NCBI GenBank assembly: GCA_963843275.1
Contig: CAWJJM010000012.1
Location: forward strand, 744,001-808,000
Direction: 5' to 3'
Origin: CAWJJM01 sp963843275
GTDB taxonomy: Bacteria; Acidobacteriota; Thermoanaerobaculia; Multivoradales; JBCCEF01
Length of the DNA: 64,000 nt
Below the pieces are notes generated by a model. The model ran no database searches and was not told where the DNA came from. It was given only the letters and a program-made list of their open reading frames with translations. Shown here piece after piece: positions 1-8,361 of this stretch; position 1 is the first letter of the stretch, and each line of letters opens with the position of its first letter. The translations under genes were made by a program, and so were the position numbers.

Positions 1-756
1 GGCTTCGGCTACAAGTGGGACATGGGCTGGATGCACGACACCCTGGTCTACATGTCCAAGGAGCCGGTGCACCGCAAGTTCCACCAGGGCCAGCTCACCT
101 TCCGCATGATCTACGCCTTCTCGGAGAGCTTCATCCTGCCGCTGTCGCACGACGAGGTGGTGCACGGCAAGGGCTCGTTGCTCGGCAAGATGCCCGGCGA
201 CGACTGGCAGAAGTTCGCCAACCTGCGGCTGCTCTACGGCTACATGTGGCTGCAGCCGGGCAAGAAGCTCCTGTTCATGGGCAGCGAGCTCGGCCAGTGG
301 GACGAGTGGAGCCACGAGTCGTCCGTCGCCTGGCACCTCGGTGACCACGGGCCGCACCAGGGGATCGCGCGGCTGGTGGGCGACCTGAACCGCCTCTACC
401 GCGGGGCGCCGGCGCTGCACCAGCTCGACTGCGACCCGGCGGGCTTCGAGTGGATCGACGCCTCCGACGCCGAGAGCTCGGTGCTCTCCTTCCTGCGCCG
501 GGGCCGCGACGGCGACGAGCGCTTCGTGGCGGTGTTCAACTTCACCCCCGTGCCGCGCCACGCCTACCGCATCGGGGTCCCCGGCGGCGGCCGCTGGGCG
601 GAGGTCCTCAACACCGACTCCGCCGACTACGGCGGCTCCGGCCAGGGCAACCTGGGCGGCGTCGACGCCTCGCCGACCCCGCTGCACGGCCGCAGCCACT
701 CGGTCGCCCTGACCCTGCCGCCGCTGGGGATGGTGCTGCTCCGGAACGGCGGGTAG
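1..756 (+). CDS. glgB: 1,4-alpha-glucan branching enzyme, C-terminal part
   Basis: This is the C-terminal 251 residues of a GH13 glycogen branching enzyme; the start lies before the window and the frame is open from base 1. The enzyme moves alpha-1,4 glucan segments to alpha-1,6 branch points in cytoplasmic glycogen synthesis. Recognisable segments are GFGYKWDMGWMHDTL at the very start, the conserved SHDEVVHGKGSL block holding the active-site His-Asp of GH13 region IV, FMGSELGQWDEW, and a C-terminal beta domain ending in a short PLGMVLL strand. It is followed 101 bases later by treZ and treY on the same strand, so glycogen branching and conversion of glycogen ends to trehalose are probably co-expressed. 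The family call is secure; only the N-terminus is missing. Confidence 0.95.
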   Translation, partial: GFGYKWDMGWMHDTLVYMSKEPVHRKFHQGQLTFRMIYAFSESFILPLSHDEVVHGKGSLLGKMPGDDWQKFANLRLLYGYMWLQPGKKLLFMGSELGQWDEWSHESSVAWHLGDHGPHQGIARLVGDLNRLYRGAPALHQLDCDPAGFEWIDASDAESSVLSFLRRGRDGDERFVAVFNFTPVPRHAYRIGVPGGGRWAEVLNTDSADYGGSGQGNLGGVDASPTPLHGRSHSVALTLPPLGMVLLRNGG

Positions 757-857
757 GCCGCGCCGGCCGCCCGGCCGCGGTGCGAAATCGTCGCGGTGCG
801 AGGCCGCGGCGCCGCGCGCCGCCGGGCCGCTGGCCGCCCTCTTGCGCCCGATCGCCG

Positions 858-2720
858 ATGCCCATGCCAGCCGAGCCGTTCCACCTGGGCGCCCTGCCCC
901 TCCCCGGCGGCGGGACCCGCTTCCGAGTCTGGGCTCCGTTCGCCGAGCGGGTCGAGGTGAAGCTCCCCGGTGCCGGCGGGCGGGTGGCTCCGCTGGCGGC
1001 CGAGGAGGGCGGACCGCCGCGGCACGCCGGCTACTTCTCGGCGACGCTCGGCGACGTCGGTCCCGGCCAGCGGTACGTGTTCCGGCTGCACCGTGACGGC
1101 GGGGAGGTGGTGGAGCGCCCCGACCCGGCGTCGCGGCATCAGCCGCAGGGCGTGCACGGACCGTCGGCGGTGGTCGACCCGGCCGCCTTCCCGGCGCCGG
1201 TGGGCGGCTGGCGGGGGCTGCCCCTCGCCGACCACGTGCTCTACGAGCTGCACGTCGGCACCTTCACTGCGCAGGGCACGTTCGACGCCGCCATCCCGCA
1301 CCTGGCCGGGTTGGCCGAGCTCGGTGTCACCGCGGTCGAGGTGATGCCGCTGGCGCAGTTCCCCGGCGGCCGCAACTGGGGCTACGACGGGGTCTTCCCG
1401 TACGCGGTGCAGGACACCTACGGCGGGCCGCAGGGGTTCGCCCGCTTCGTCGCCGCGGCGCACGCCGCCGGCCTCGCGGTGGTCCTCGACGTGGTCTACA
1501 ACCACCTGGGGCCGGAGGGGAACGTCCTGCGCGACTTCGGGCCCTACTTCACCGACCGCTACGCCACCCCGTGGGGCGACGCGCTGAACTTCGACGGCCC
1601 CGACAGCGATCCGGTGCGCGACTTCTTCGTCGCCAACGCCGTCGCCTGGGTACGCGAGCAGCACGTCGACGGCCTGCGCCTGGACGCCGTGCACGCCATC
1701 GTCGACGCCTCCGAACGGCCGTTCCTGGCCGAGCTGGCCGCGGCCGTGCACGCGGCGGCGGAGCGGCAGGGGCGGGAGGTCCACCTGTTCGCCGAGAGCG
1801 CCGTCAACACGCTGCGCTTCCTGCGCCCGCCCGGGCGCGGCGGCTGCGGCTTCGACGCCCAGTGGTGCGACGATTTCCACCACGCGCTCCACACCGTCCT
1901 GACCGGCGAGCGGGAGGGCTACTACCGCGACTTCGGCGATCTCGGGCAGCTCGCCCGGGCCCTCCGCGACGGCTTCGTCTACCAGGGCGAGTACTCGCCC
2001 TACCGGCGGCGGCGGCACGGGGTCGATCCCGGCGAGATCTCCGCCGAGCGGCTGGTGGCCTTCGCCCAGAACCACGACCAGACCGGCAACCGGCGGCGCG
2101 GCGAGCGCCTCGCGGCGCTGGTGGGCTTCGAGGAGCTCAAGCTCGCCGCCGGGGCGCTGTTGCTGTCGCCCTTCCTGCCGCTTCTCTTCATGGGCGAGGA
2201 GTACGGCGAGACGGCGCCCTTCCAGTACTTCGTCTCGCACACCGACCCGGAGCTGGTGGCGGCGGTGCGGCGCGGCCGGGCGGCGGAGTTCGCCGCGTTC
2301 GGCTGGCGCGGCGAGGTGCCCGACCCGCAGGCCGAGGCGACCTTCGCGGCGTCGCGGCTCGACCGCGGCGCCGCCTCGACGCCGCGCGGCGCCGCGCTGC
2401 GGGCGCTCCACCGGGAGCTGTTGCGCCTGCGCCGCGAGGTTCCGGCGCTGGCGGCGGGCGCGCCGGTCGCCGCGGCGGCCGACCCCGCCGCGGGGGTGGT
2501 GACGCTGCGCCGCGGCGCCGGCGGCGAGGTGTTCGCGGCGCTGTGCTTCGCGCCCCAGCCGCGCCGGGTGGCGCTGCCGGCCGGCCGCTGGCATCGGCTC
2601 GTCGATTCCGCGGAGGAGCGCTGGGCGGGTCCGCGGCCGGGCGGCTCCCCGGACGTCGCCGGCCCCGCCGAGGTGGAAGTCGCGGCGCACGCCTTCACTC
2701 TCCTGCGGAGGGCGGTCTAG
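858..2720 (+). CDS. treZ: Malto-oligosyltrehalose trehalohydrolase
   Basis: A 620-residue cytoplasmic GH13 enzyme that releases trehalose from the maltooligosyl-trehalose made by TreY. The N-terminal carbohydrate-binding domain begins LGALPLPGGGTRFRVWAPFA. The (beta/alpha)8 barrel carries the expected catalytic set: nucleophile Asp276 in DGLRLDAVHAI, acid/base Glu313 in LFAESAV, and Asp407 in QNHDQTGNRRRGERL. Two in-frame ATGs (858 and 864) are possible; the first is used here, since neither has a strong ribosome site. The stop is two bases before the treY ATG, so the pair is translationally linked. Length matches the family. Confidence 0.95.
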   Translation: MPMPAEPFHLGALPLPGGGTRFRVWAPFAERVEVKLPGAGGRVAPLAAEEGGPPRHAGYFSATLGDVGPGQRYVFRLHRDGGEVVERPDPASRHQPQGVHGPSAVVDPAAFPAPVGGWRGLPLADHVLYELHVGTFTAQGTFDAAIPHLAGLAELGVTAVEVMPLAQFPGGRNWGYDGVFPYAVQDTYGGPQGFARFVAAAHAAGLAVVLDVVYNHLGPEGNVLRDFGPYFTDRYATPWGDALNFDGPDSDPVRDFFVANAVAWVREQHVDGLRLDAVHAIVDASERPFLAELAAAVHAAAERQGREVHLFAESAVNTLRFLRPPGRGGCGFDAQWCDDFHHALHTVLTGEREGYYRDFGDLGQLARALRDGFVYQGEYSPYRRRRHGVDPGEISAERLVAFAQNHDQTGNRRRGERLAALVGFEELKLAAGALLLSPFLPLLFMGEEYGETAPFQYFVSHTDPELVAAVRRGRAAEFAAFGWRGEVPDPQAEATFAASRLDRGAASTPRGAALRALHRELLRLRREVPALAAGAPVAAAADPAAGVVTLRRGAGGEVFAALCFAPQPRRVALPAGRWHRLVDSAEERWAGPRPGGSPDVAGPAEVEVAAHAFTLLRRAV

Positions 2721-2722
2721 CG

Positions 2723-5548
2723 ATGGTGTCCCGGCCCGTGCGGCGCGTCCCCGCCTCGACCTACCGTCTACAGCTCAACGGCGAGCTGCCGCTGGCGGCG
2801 GCGCGGGAGCTCGTGCCCTACCTCGATCGGTTGGGCGTCGACGCCCTCTACAGCTCGCCACTCACCACCGCCCGCCGCGGCAGCCTGCACGGCTACGACG
2901 TGGTCGACCCCACCCGCGTCGATCCCGCGCTCGGTGGGGAGGAGGCCCTCGCCGAGCTGGCGGCGGAGCTCGCCGCGCACGGCATGGGGCTGGTGCTCGA
3001 CATCGTCCCCAACCACATGGCGGCGACGCCCGAGAACCCCTGGTGGCGCGACCTGCTGGTCCGCGGCCCGGAGTCCCCGTGGGCCCGCTTCTTCGACGTC
3101 GACTGGGAGTCGGAGGCGGTGGGCCGCGGCCGGCTGCTGGTCCCCGTGCTCGGTGACGTCTACGGCGCCGAGCTGGCGGCGGGCAACCTCCGCCTGGTGC
3201 TCGGCGAGGACGGCCTCGAGGTCGCCTACCACGAGCACCGCTTCCCGCTCTCCGGCGACGCCCTGCGCCGCTTCCTCGCCCACGGTCTGCCGGCGCGCCG
3301 GCGCCGGCGCGGCGACCGGGACCCGGGTGTGGCGGCGGTGACGGCGCTGCTGGCAGCGGCGGGCTGCGACGCCGCGGGTCGGCCGCAGGCCCACGGGGAG
3401 CCGGGGCCGGGGCCCGAGGTGCTCGGACGCCGCCTGGCCGCCCTCCACCGGACCGACCCCGCGGCCCGCGCCCTGCTCGACGCCGAGCTGGCCGCCTTCG
3501 CCGGCGACCCGGCGGCCCTCGACGCACTGCTCGCCGCCCAGCCCTACCGGCTGGCGGTCTGGCGGCTGGCCCCCGAGGCGGTCAACTACCGCCGCTTCTT
3601 CGACATCGCCGACCTCGCCGCGCTGCGGGTCGAGGACGAGGAGGTCTTCGCCGCCGTGCACGCCCTGGTGGCGCGGCTCGTCCGCGACGGAGTGGTGACC
3701 GGGCTGCGGGTCGACCACGTCGACGGGCTGCGCGACCCGGCCGGCTACCTCGAGCGGTTGCAGCGCGAGGTGGCGGGCGGCGCCCCCCTGTGGGTGGTGG
3801 TCGAGAAGATCCTCGCCCCCGACGAGGAGCTGCCGGAGGACTGGCCGGTGGCGGGGACCACCGGCTACGACACCCTCAACTCGTTGACCGGTCTGTTCGT
3901 CGAGCCGTCGGGGCTGCAGGCGCTCGACCGCCTCTACGCCCGCTACACCGGGCTCACCCGCGACTTCGAGGAGGTGCGCACGCGGCGCAAGCGGCAGGTG
4001 CTGGACGAGCTCTTCCCCGGGGAGGTGGCGTCGCTGGCGCGGCGGCTCCAGGGGCTGGCCGCCGCCGATCCCGTGGCGCGGGACGTGCCGTACTCCGAGC
4101 TCCACCGGGCGCTGGTGGAGGTGACCGCCGGCCTGCCCGTGTACCGCACCTATCTCGGCCCCGGCGGCCCCGACGCCCGGGACCGCCGGTTCCTCGGCCG
4201 TGCCTTCGCGGCGGCGCGGCGGCGCCCGGGGGGTGGGCCGCTCGCGCCGCTCGCCCTCGACTTCCTCGAGCGCGTCCTCACCCTCGACGCCGCGGCGGCC
4301 GGGCCGGGCCGCGCGGCCGTCCCCGCCGGCTGGCTCGACTTCGCGCGCCGCTGGCAGCAGCTCACCGGTCCGGCGATGGCCAAGGGCCTCGAGGACACCG
4401 CGCTCTACGTCTACAACCGCCTGATCTCGCTCAACGCGGTGGGCGGCGAGCCGGAGGGGATCGACCCGCCCGGCGACGTCGCCGCCTTCCACCGCCGCAA
4501 CGCGCGGCGGCAGGCCCGGTGGCCGCACGGCATGACCGCCGGCTCGACCCACGACGGCAAGCGCAGCGAGGACGTGCGGGCCCGGGTCAACGTGCTGTCG
4601 GAGCTGGCGGAGGAGTGGGGGCGGCGGGTGGAGCGGTGGACGGCGATGAACCGCGCCCGCAAGCGGGTGGTCGACGGCCGGCTGGTGCCCGACTCCAACG
4701 CCGAGATCTTCCTCTACCAGACGCTGGTCGGGGCCTGGCCGTTGCGCGACCCCGACGAGGCGCACTTCCGCCGCCGCCTCGAGGACTACCTGGTCAAGGC
4801 GGCGCGCGAGGCCAAGGTCCACACCTCCTGGCTCACCCCCGACGAGGCCTGGGAGGAGGCCCTGGTCGCCTTCACCCGCGACCTCCTCGATCCCGGGCCC
4901 AACCCCTTCCTCGACGAGCTCCTCGGCTTCGTCGGCCGGGTGGCGCCCTACGCGGCATGGAGCTCGCTGTCGCAGCTCGTGCTGCGGGTGGCGGGGCCGG
5001 GCGTGCCGGACCTCTACCAGGGCACCGAGCTGTGGCGCTTCAGCCTGGTCGACCCGGACAACCGCCGGACGGTGGACTGGGAAGAGCGCCGCCGGCTCCT
5101 CGACCAGCTCGCCCGACGTGCCGAAGGCGACCTCGAGGCGCTGCTCGCCGAGCTGCTGGCGGACTGGCGCGACGGGCGGATCAAGCTGTGGGTCACCTGG
5201 CGGGCGCTGACCGCCCGCCGCGCCGACCCCGAGCTCTTCCTCGGCGGGGCCTACCTGCCGCTGGAGCCGCGCGGCGGCGGAGCGTCCCACCTGGTCGCCT
5301 TCGCGCGCCGCCTCGGGGACCGCTGGGCGGTGGCGGTGGCGCCGCGTTGGCTGGCCGGCCGCGTCGCCGCCGAGCGGCCCCCGGTCGGGGAGGTGTGGGA
5401 CGGGCTCGAGCTGCCGCTTCCCGCGGCGGCTCCCGAGCGCTGGCGCGACGCGCTGGGCGGCGCCGAGGTGCGCGCCGCCGGCGGCCGCCTCGCCGTCCCG
5501 GCGGTGCTGCGCCGGCTGCCCGTCGCCCTGCTGCTCGGCCCGGCCTGA
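2723..5548 (+). CDS. treY: Malto-oligosyltrehalose synthase
   Basis: A 941-residue GH13 intramolecular transglucosylase that turns the reducing-end alpha-1,4 bond of a glucan into an alpha,alpha-1,1 bond, the step before TreZ. Family landmarks are PASTYRLQLN at the N-terminus, LDIVPNHMA, GLRVDHVDGLRDP (nucleophile Asp region), VVEKILAPDEELP (acid/base Glu) and GSTHDGKRSEDVRAR (third catalytic Asp). The ATG lies two bases after the treZ stop. It is at the long end of the family, as is common in high-GC genomes. Together with glgB and treZ this gives the TreYZ route from glycogen to trehalose, an osmolyte and desiccation protectant. Confidence 0.96.
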   Translation: MVSRPVRRVPASTYRLQLNGELPLAAARELVPYLDRLGVDALYSSPLTTARRGSLHGYDVVDPTRVDPALGGEEALAELAAELAAHGMGLVLDIVPNHMAATPENPWWRDLLVRGPESPWARFFDVDWESEAVGRGRLLVPVLGDVYGAELAAGNLRLVLGEDGLEVAYHEHRFPLSGDALRRFLAHGLPARRRRRGDRDPGVAAVTALLAAAGCDAAGRPQAHGEPGPGPEVLGRRLAALHRTDPAARALLDAELAAFAGDPAALDALLAAQPYRLAVWRLAPEAVNYRRFFDIADLAALRVEDEEVFAAVHALVARLVRDGVVTGLRVDHVDGLRDPAGYLERLQREVAGGAPLWVVVEKILAPDEELPEDWPVAGTTGYDTLNSLTGLFVEPSGLQALDRLYARYTGLTRDFEEVRTRRKRQVLDELFPGEVASLARRLQGLAAADPVARDVPYSELHRALVEVTAGLPVYRTYLGPGGPDARDRRFLGRAFAAARRRPGGGPLAPLALDFLERVLTLDAAAAGPGRAAVPAGWLDFARRWQQLTGPAMAKGLEDTALYVYNRLISLNAVGGEPEGIDPPGDVAAFHRRNARRQARWPHGMTAGSTHDGKRSEDVRARVNVLSELAEEWGRRVERWTAMNRARKRVVDGRLVPDSNAEIFLYQTLVGAWPLRDPDEAHFRRRLEDYLVKAAREAKVHTSWLTPDEAWEEALVAFTRDLLDPGPNPFLDELLGFVGRVAPYAAWSSLSQLVLRVAGPGVPDLYQGTELWRFSLVDPDNRRTVDWEERRRLLDQLARRAEGDLEALLAELLADWRDGRIKLWVTWRALTARRADPELFLGGAYLPLEPRGGGASHLVAFARRLGDRWAVAVAPRWLAGRVAAERPPVGEVWDGLELPLPAAAPERWRDALGGAEVRAAGGRLAVPAVLRRLPVALLLGPA

Positions 5549-5627
5549 ACACCTCCGGGCACCGCTCGACGGCGCGCCGTCCGCCCGCCCGTCCTCCGGG
5601 GCGGCCCACCGTCCCACCCGCCGGCGC

Positions 5628-5645
5628 GGGGCGCCTCGACGCCCC
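5628..5645 (+). terminator. Weak hairpin after treY
   Basis: Inverted repeat GGGGCG / CGCCCC with a 6-base loop in the treY-porin gap. No T run follows, so termination is uncertain; it may only be a stabilising 3' hairpin. The 215-base gap must also hold the porin promoter, for which I see no clear hexamers. Confidence 0.3.
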
Positions 5646-5763
5646 GGATGGCATCATCGCGCCACGTCAGTCTGTGCGTCCAATCAATGCCCGCCGGCGG
5701 CGCGGAGCAGGTCAGGTGGGGCGGCTTCCCGCGGCCGGCAGGCGGCAAGAAGGAGGGGTAGGA

Positions 5764-6963
5764 ATGCGTCGCTTTAGCTTGCTGAGCGGTGCCCTCGCCG
5801 TGGCCCTGGTGTGCCTCGTGGCATCCCCGGTGTTCGCGCAGGGGAACGTGACGACGGGTGGCAACGAGAACGTGACCCTCAAGGGGTTCATCTCCGCCAC
5901 CTTCTACACCCAGAACCAGGACTTCGGGTTCGGCAACGGCCAGAACGCCGAGTGGGCGACGGCGCCGGAGTTCGGCACCGACCGCTGGTTCCTCGGAGGG
6001 GACGTCCGCAACACCCGTCTGACGATGGCCTTCAACGGACCGAAGGTCAACGACGACCTGCAGCTCGGCGGCGTCATCGAAGCCGACTTCTTCGGCGGCT
6101 TCAACGGCACCGGAGCGTTCAGCGACGAGCAACCGACCCCGCGCCTGCGGCTCGCCTACCTCGACGTCCACAAGGGCCGCACCGTCTTCCGCATGGGCCA
6201 GGCCTGGTCGCCGCTGTTCGGCAACGTGCCGGTGTCGCTGTCGCACATCGCCTTCCCGCTCGGCTACGGCGCGGCCGGCTTCGTCGGCTGGCGCTTCCCG
6301 GGCCTGTACATCTACCAGCCGCTGTCGGCCGACGGCGCGGCGGTGCAGACCAAGCTGACCCTCGGCTTCATGGAGGGCTCGTGGAGCGGTCCGGGCTCGA
6401 ACCTGGTCGACCACAGCGCCGGCGAGGCGTCCGACCTGCCGCAGTTCGAGGCGCGCTTCGACTTCTCGGGCAAGACCGGCGGCGGCGCCTGGAGCGCCTA
6501 CGTGGTCGGCCACTACGACCAGAAGGACCTCAGCGGCGTCAACGCCAAGGCCGGCAGCAACGACAGCCTCGACGGCACGGCGTTCGAGTTCGGCGCCAAG
6601 GTCACCTCCGGCCCGGTGATGGTGCAGGGCAACGTCTACTCGGGCCAGGCGATCGGCCAGCAGTTCGGGGCCATCACCCAGTTCGGCGACATCAGCAGCT
6701 GGGGCGCCTGGATCCAGGGCGGCTACAACTTCACCAAGCAGTGGAAGGGCTACCTCTTCTACGGCACCGAGAACCCCGACGACGGCGACGTCCTCGCGGC
6801 GGGCGGCACCCGGCTGGAGAACACCCTGGTGTCGGCCGAGGTGATCTACGATCTCGGGCCGTACGGCATGGGCTTCGAGTGGACGCAGGCGAAGACCAAG
6901 TACCCCGGCGGCAACGAGGTCTCCGGCGACCAGCTGGCGATCAGCGCCATCTACCGGTTCTAG
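5764..6963 (+). CDS. Outer-membrane porin (DcaP-like beta barrel)
   Basis: A 399-residue secreted protein with a clear signal peptide (MRRFSLLSGALAVALV... cleaved after VFAQ). The mature part alternates hydrophobic and polar residues in short strands rich in Gly, Phe and Tyr, begins with LKGFISATFYTQ and ends ISAIYRF; a C-terminal Phe is the usual BAM recognition end of outer-membrane barrels. This makes it a trimeric-porin-type channel, most like the DcaP / OprO-like porins of other diderms; substrate unknown. The start is fixed by AAGGAGGGG at about 5750-5758 ahead of ATG 5764. It is monocistronic: a strong palindrome follows and the next gene is on the other strand. Confidence 0.85.
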   Translation: MRRFSLLSGALAVALVCLVASPVFAQGNVTTGGNENVTLKGFISATFYTQNQDFGFGNGQNAEWATAPEFGTDRWFLGGDVRNTRLTMAFNGPKVNDDLQLGGVIEADFFGGFNGTGAFSDEQPTPRLRLAYLDVHKGRTVFRMGQAWSPLFGNVPVSLSHIAFPLGYGAAGFVGWRFPGLYIYQPLSADGAAVQTKLTLGFMEGSWSGPGSNLVDHSAGEASDLPQFEARFDFSGKTGGGAWSAYVVGHYDQKDLSGVNAKAGSNDSLDGTAFEFGAKVTSGPVMVQGNVYSGQAIGQQFGAITQFGDISSWGAWIQGGYNFTKQWKGYLFYGTENPDDGDVLAAGGTRLENTLVSAEVIYDLGPYGMGFEWTQAKTKYPGGNEVSGDQLAISAIYRF

Positions 6964-6996
6964 GGAGCGGCGGCGCGAGCCGTCGCGGAAGAGGAG

Positions 6997-7022
6997 GCGG
7001 GAGCGCGACGTCGCGCTCCCGC
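6997..7022. terminator. 26-base perfect palindrome between convergent genes
   Basis: GCGGGAGCGCGAC followed directly by its exact reverse complement. It lies in the 100-base gap between the convergent porin (+) and ArsA-like (-) genes and would fold to a very stable hairpin in RNA of either strand, so it probably acts as a bidirectional terminator. There is no long T tract on either side (only TTCGCGTTT on the + side). Confidence 0.6.
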
Positions 7023-7063
7023 TTCGCGTTTGGGGGGCCGCCGCGCCGCCCGGGCGCCGGCGC

Positions 7064-8089
7064 TCAGCCGGCCGCCAGGGCGGCCGCCACCGTCTCGAGC
7101 TCGGCCGGTCCCGTCACGTCGGAGGCCAGCAACGGCACGCGGAGCCGCTCGAGCTCGGCGAAGGTGGCGTCGATCTCTTCGAGGTAGGCGGCCTCCTGCC
7201 GCCGGCGCGAGGTGAGGAACTCGCTGTCGGCGGCTTCCGCGGGCAGTACCCGGTTGACGATCAGGCCGGCCACCGGCACGGCGTGCTTGCCCAGGATCTC
7301 GACCGCCCGGCGGGTCTCGAGGATCGGGAGACGCTCCGGGAGGAGCACGAAGATGAAGGCCGACCGCGACGCGTCGAGCAGGAGCTGCCGCACGCGGTAG
7401 AAGGTGCGCCGGCGCTCGAGCAGGATGGCCTCGATGGGATCCTCCGGGACCTCGTCGGCCCCCCTGCCCAGCGTCATGCTGCGCCACATGGCCGAGAGCT
7501 GCGAGATGTTCCGCCGGCGCTCGAGCAGGCCGTCCACCCAGGCCTGGAGCAGCTCGGGCAGGGTCAGCAGGCGCAGCGTGTGGCCGGTCGGCGCGGTGTC
7601 GAAGACCACCAGGTCCCAGCGGTCGCCGACGGCGTCGATGACCGCCGCCATGCGATCGAACAGCGCCGCCTCCTCGGCCCCGGGCGAGACCCGGGCGAGC
7701 TCGATCTGGCGCTCCATCTCGCGCTGCAGGTGCGGCGGCGTGACCTTGCCGAGCTGCTTGCGCACCCGTTCGACGTAGGCGCGCGACTCGCCTTCGGGAT
7801 CGATCTCCATCGCCCACAGGCCGTCGCCGACCTCCTCCTCGCGGGGGCCGAGCTGCCGGCCCAGCACGTCGGAGGTCGAGTGCGCCGGGTCGGTGGAGAC
7901 CAGCAGGGTGCGGCGGCCGCGGCGCGCCGCGAGCAGCGCGAAGGCGGCGGCGCAGGTGGTCTTGCCGACGCCCCCCTTGCCGCCGAAGAAGACGACGTTG
8001 CGGTCGAGCCAGCGCTCGACCGCGCCGCCGCCGCCGCCCTCCGCGGGGGAGGGGGAGCCGGGGGCCCCGCCGGGGCCCCGACTCAGCAT
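7064..8089 (-). CDS. ArsA/Get3-family ATPase (single-domain)
   Basis: A 341-residue SIMIBI-class P-loop ATPase. The deviant Walker A GKGGVGKT is at residues 37-44, followed by TLLVSTDPAHSTSD (switch I, family signature) and VVFDTAPTGHTLRLL (switch II region). It has one ATPase domain, like Get3 and many bacterial ArsA paralogues, not the two of plasmid ArsA. No arsenic genes are nearby; the only arsenite exporter in the window is 50 kb away. Its ATG overlaps the stop of the upstream 90-residue gene (TGATG), and that gene overlaps cstA, so the three form a tight operon. The role is therefore probably linked to CstA assembly or regulation, not arsenite pumping; that is inference. Confidence 0.85.
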   Translation of the reverse strand: MLSRGPGGAPGSPSPAEGGGGGAVERWLDRNVVFFGGKGGVGKTTCAAAFALLAARRGRRTLLVSTDPAHSTSDVLGRQLGPREEEVGDGLWAMEIDPEGESRAYVERVRKQLGKVTPPHLQREMERQIELARVSPGAEEAALFDRMAAVIDAVGDRWDLVVFDTAPTGHTLRLLTLPELLQAWVDGLLERRRNISQLSAMWRSMTLGRGADEVPEDPIEAILLERRRTFYRVRQLLLDASRSAFIFVLLPERLPILETRRAVEILGKHAVPVAGLIVNRVLPAEAADSEFLTSRRRQEAAYLEEIDATFAELERLRVPLLASDVTGPAELETVAAALAAG

Positions 8090-8361
8090 CAGCGGAAGCC
8101 CTCGAGGGGCGATCGCTCCATGCCCTGGCGCCGGTGCCACTCGTGGAACCTCTCGAGCATCGCGGGGAGCAGCTCCAGGGTGTAGTAGTTGACCGGGTTG
8201 GGGATGCCCAACAGGTCGGAGAAGCAGAGCAGGAGGAACAGGTCCTCCTGCTCCTTGCGCTGCCGGGCGACGGCGCCGCGCCAACGGGCGAAGAAGACCT
8301 CGTCGTAGAAGTCCGCGAACGCTCCGAGTCCGGCGCGGAGCCGCCGCCACAGCCCGCTCAC
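8089..8361 (-). CDS. Small conserved protein between cstA and the ArsA-like ATPase
   Basis: A 90-residue protein starting at GTG 8361, which overlaps the cstA stop (GTGA), and ending in TGA overlapping the ATG of the ATPase gene. It is predicted soluble and alpha-helical, with the conserved-looking stretches LLLCFSDLLGIPNPVNYYTL and LERFHEWHRRQGMERSPL. I recall small proteins of this type (some named cory-CC-star for a terminal Cys-Cys) encoded next to CstA and an ArsA-like ATPase in other bacteria; this one ends EGFR and lacks the terminal cysteines. Function unknown. The double stop/start overlaps imply coupled translation and a shared role with CstA. Confidence 0.75.
   Translation of the reverse strand: MSGLWRRLRAGLGAFADFYDEVFFARWRGAVARQRKEQEDLFLLLCFSDLLGIPNPVNYYTLELLPAMLERFHEWHRRQGMERSPLEGFR

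Noticed and set aside
627..2690. A 687-codon open frame on the minus strand opposite treZ, and similar very long frames on both strands elsewhere
   Set aside because: Third-position GC bias makes long open frames on the wrong strand and in the wrong frame; they have no family motifs, while treZ in the real frame has all its catalytic residues.
7064..8089. Arsenic-pump ATPase function for the ArsA-like gene
   Set aside because: It has one ATPase domain, no arsenic genes beside it and tight coupling to cstA.
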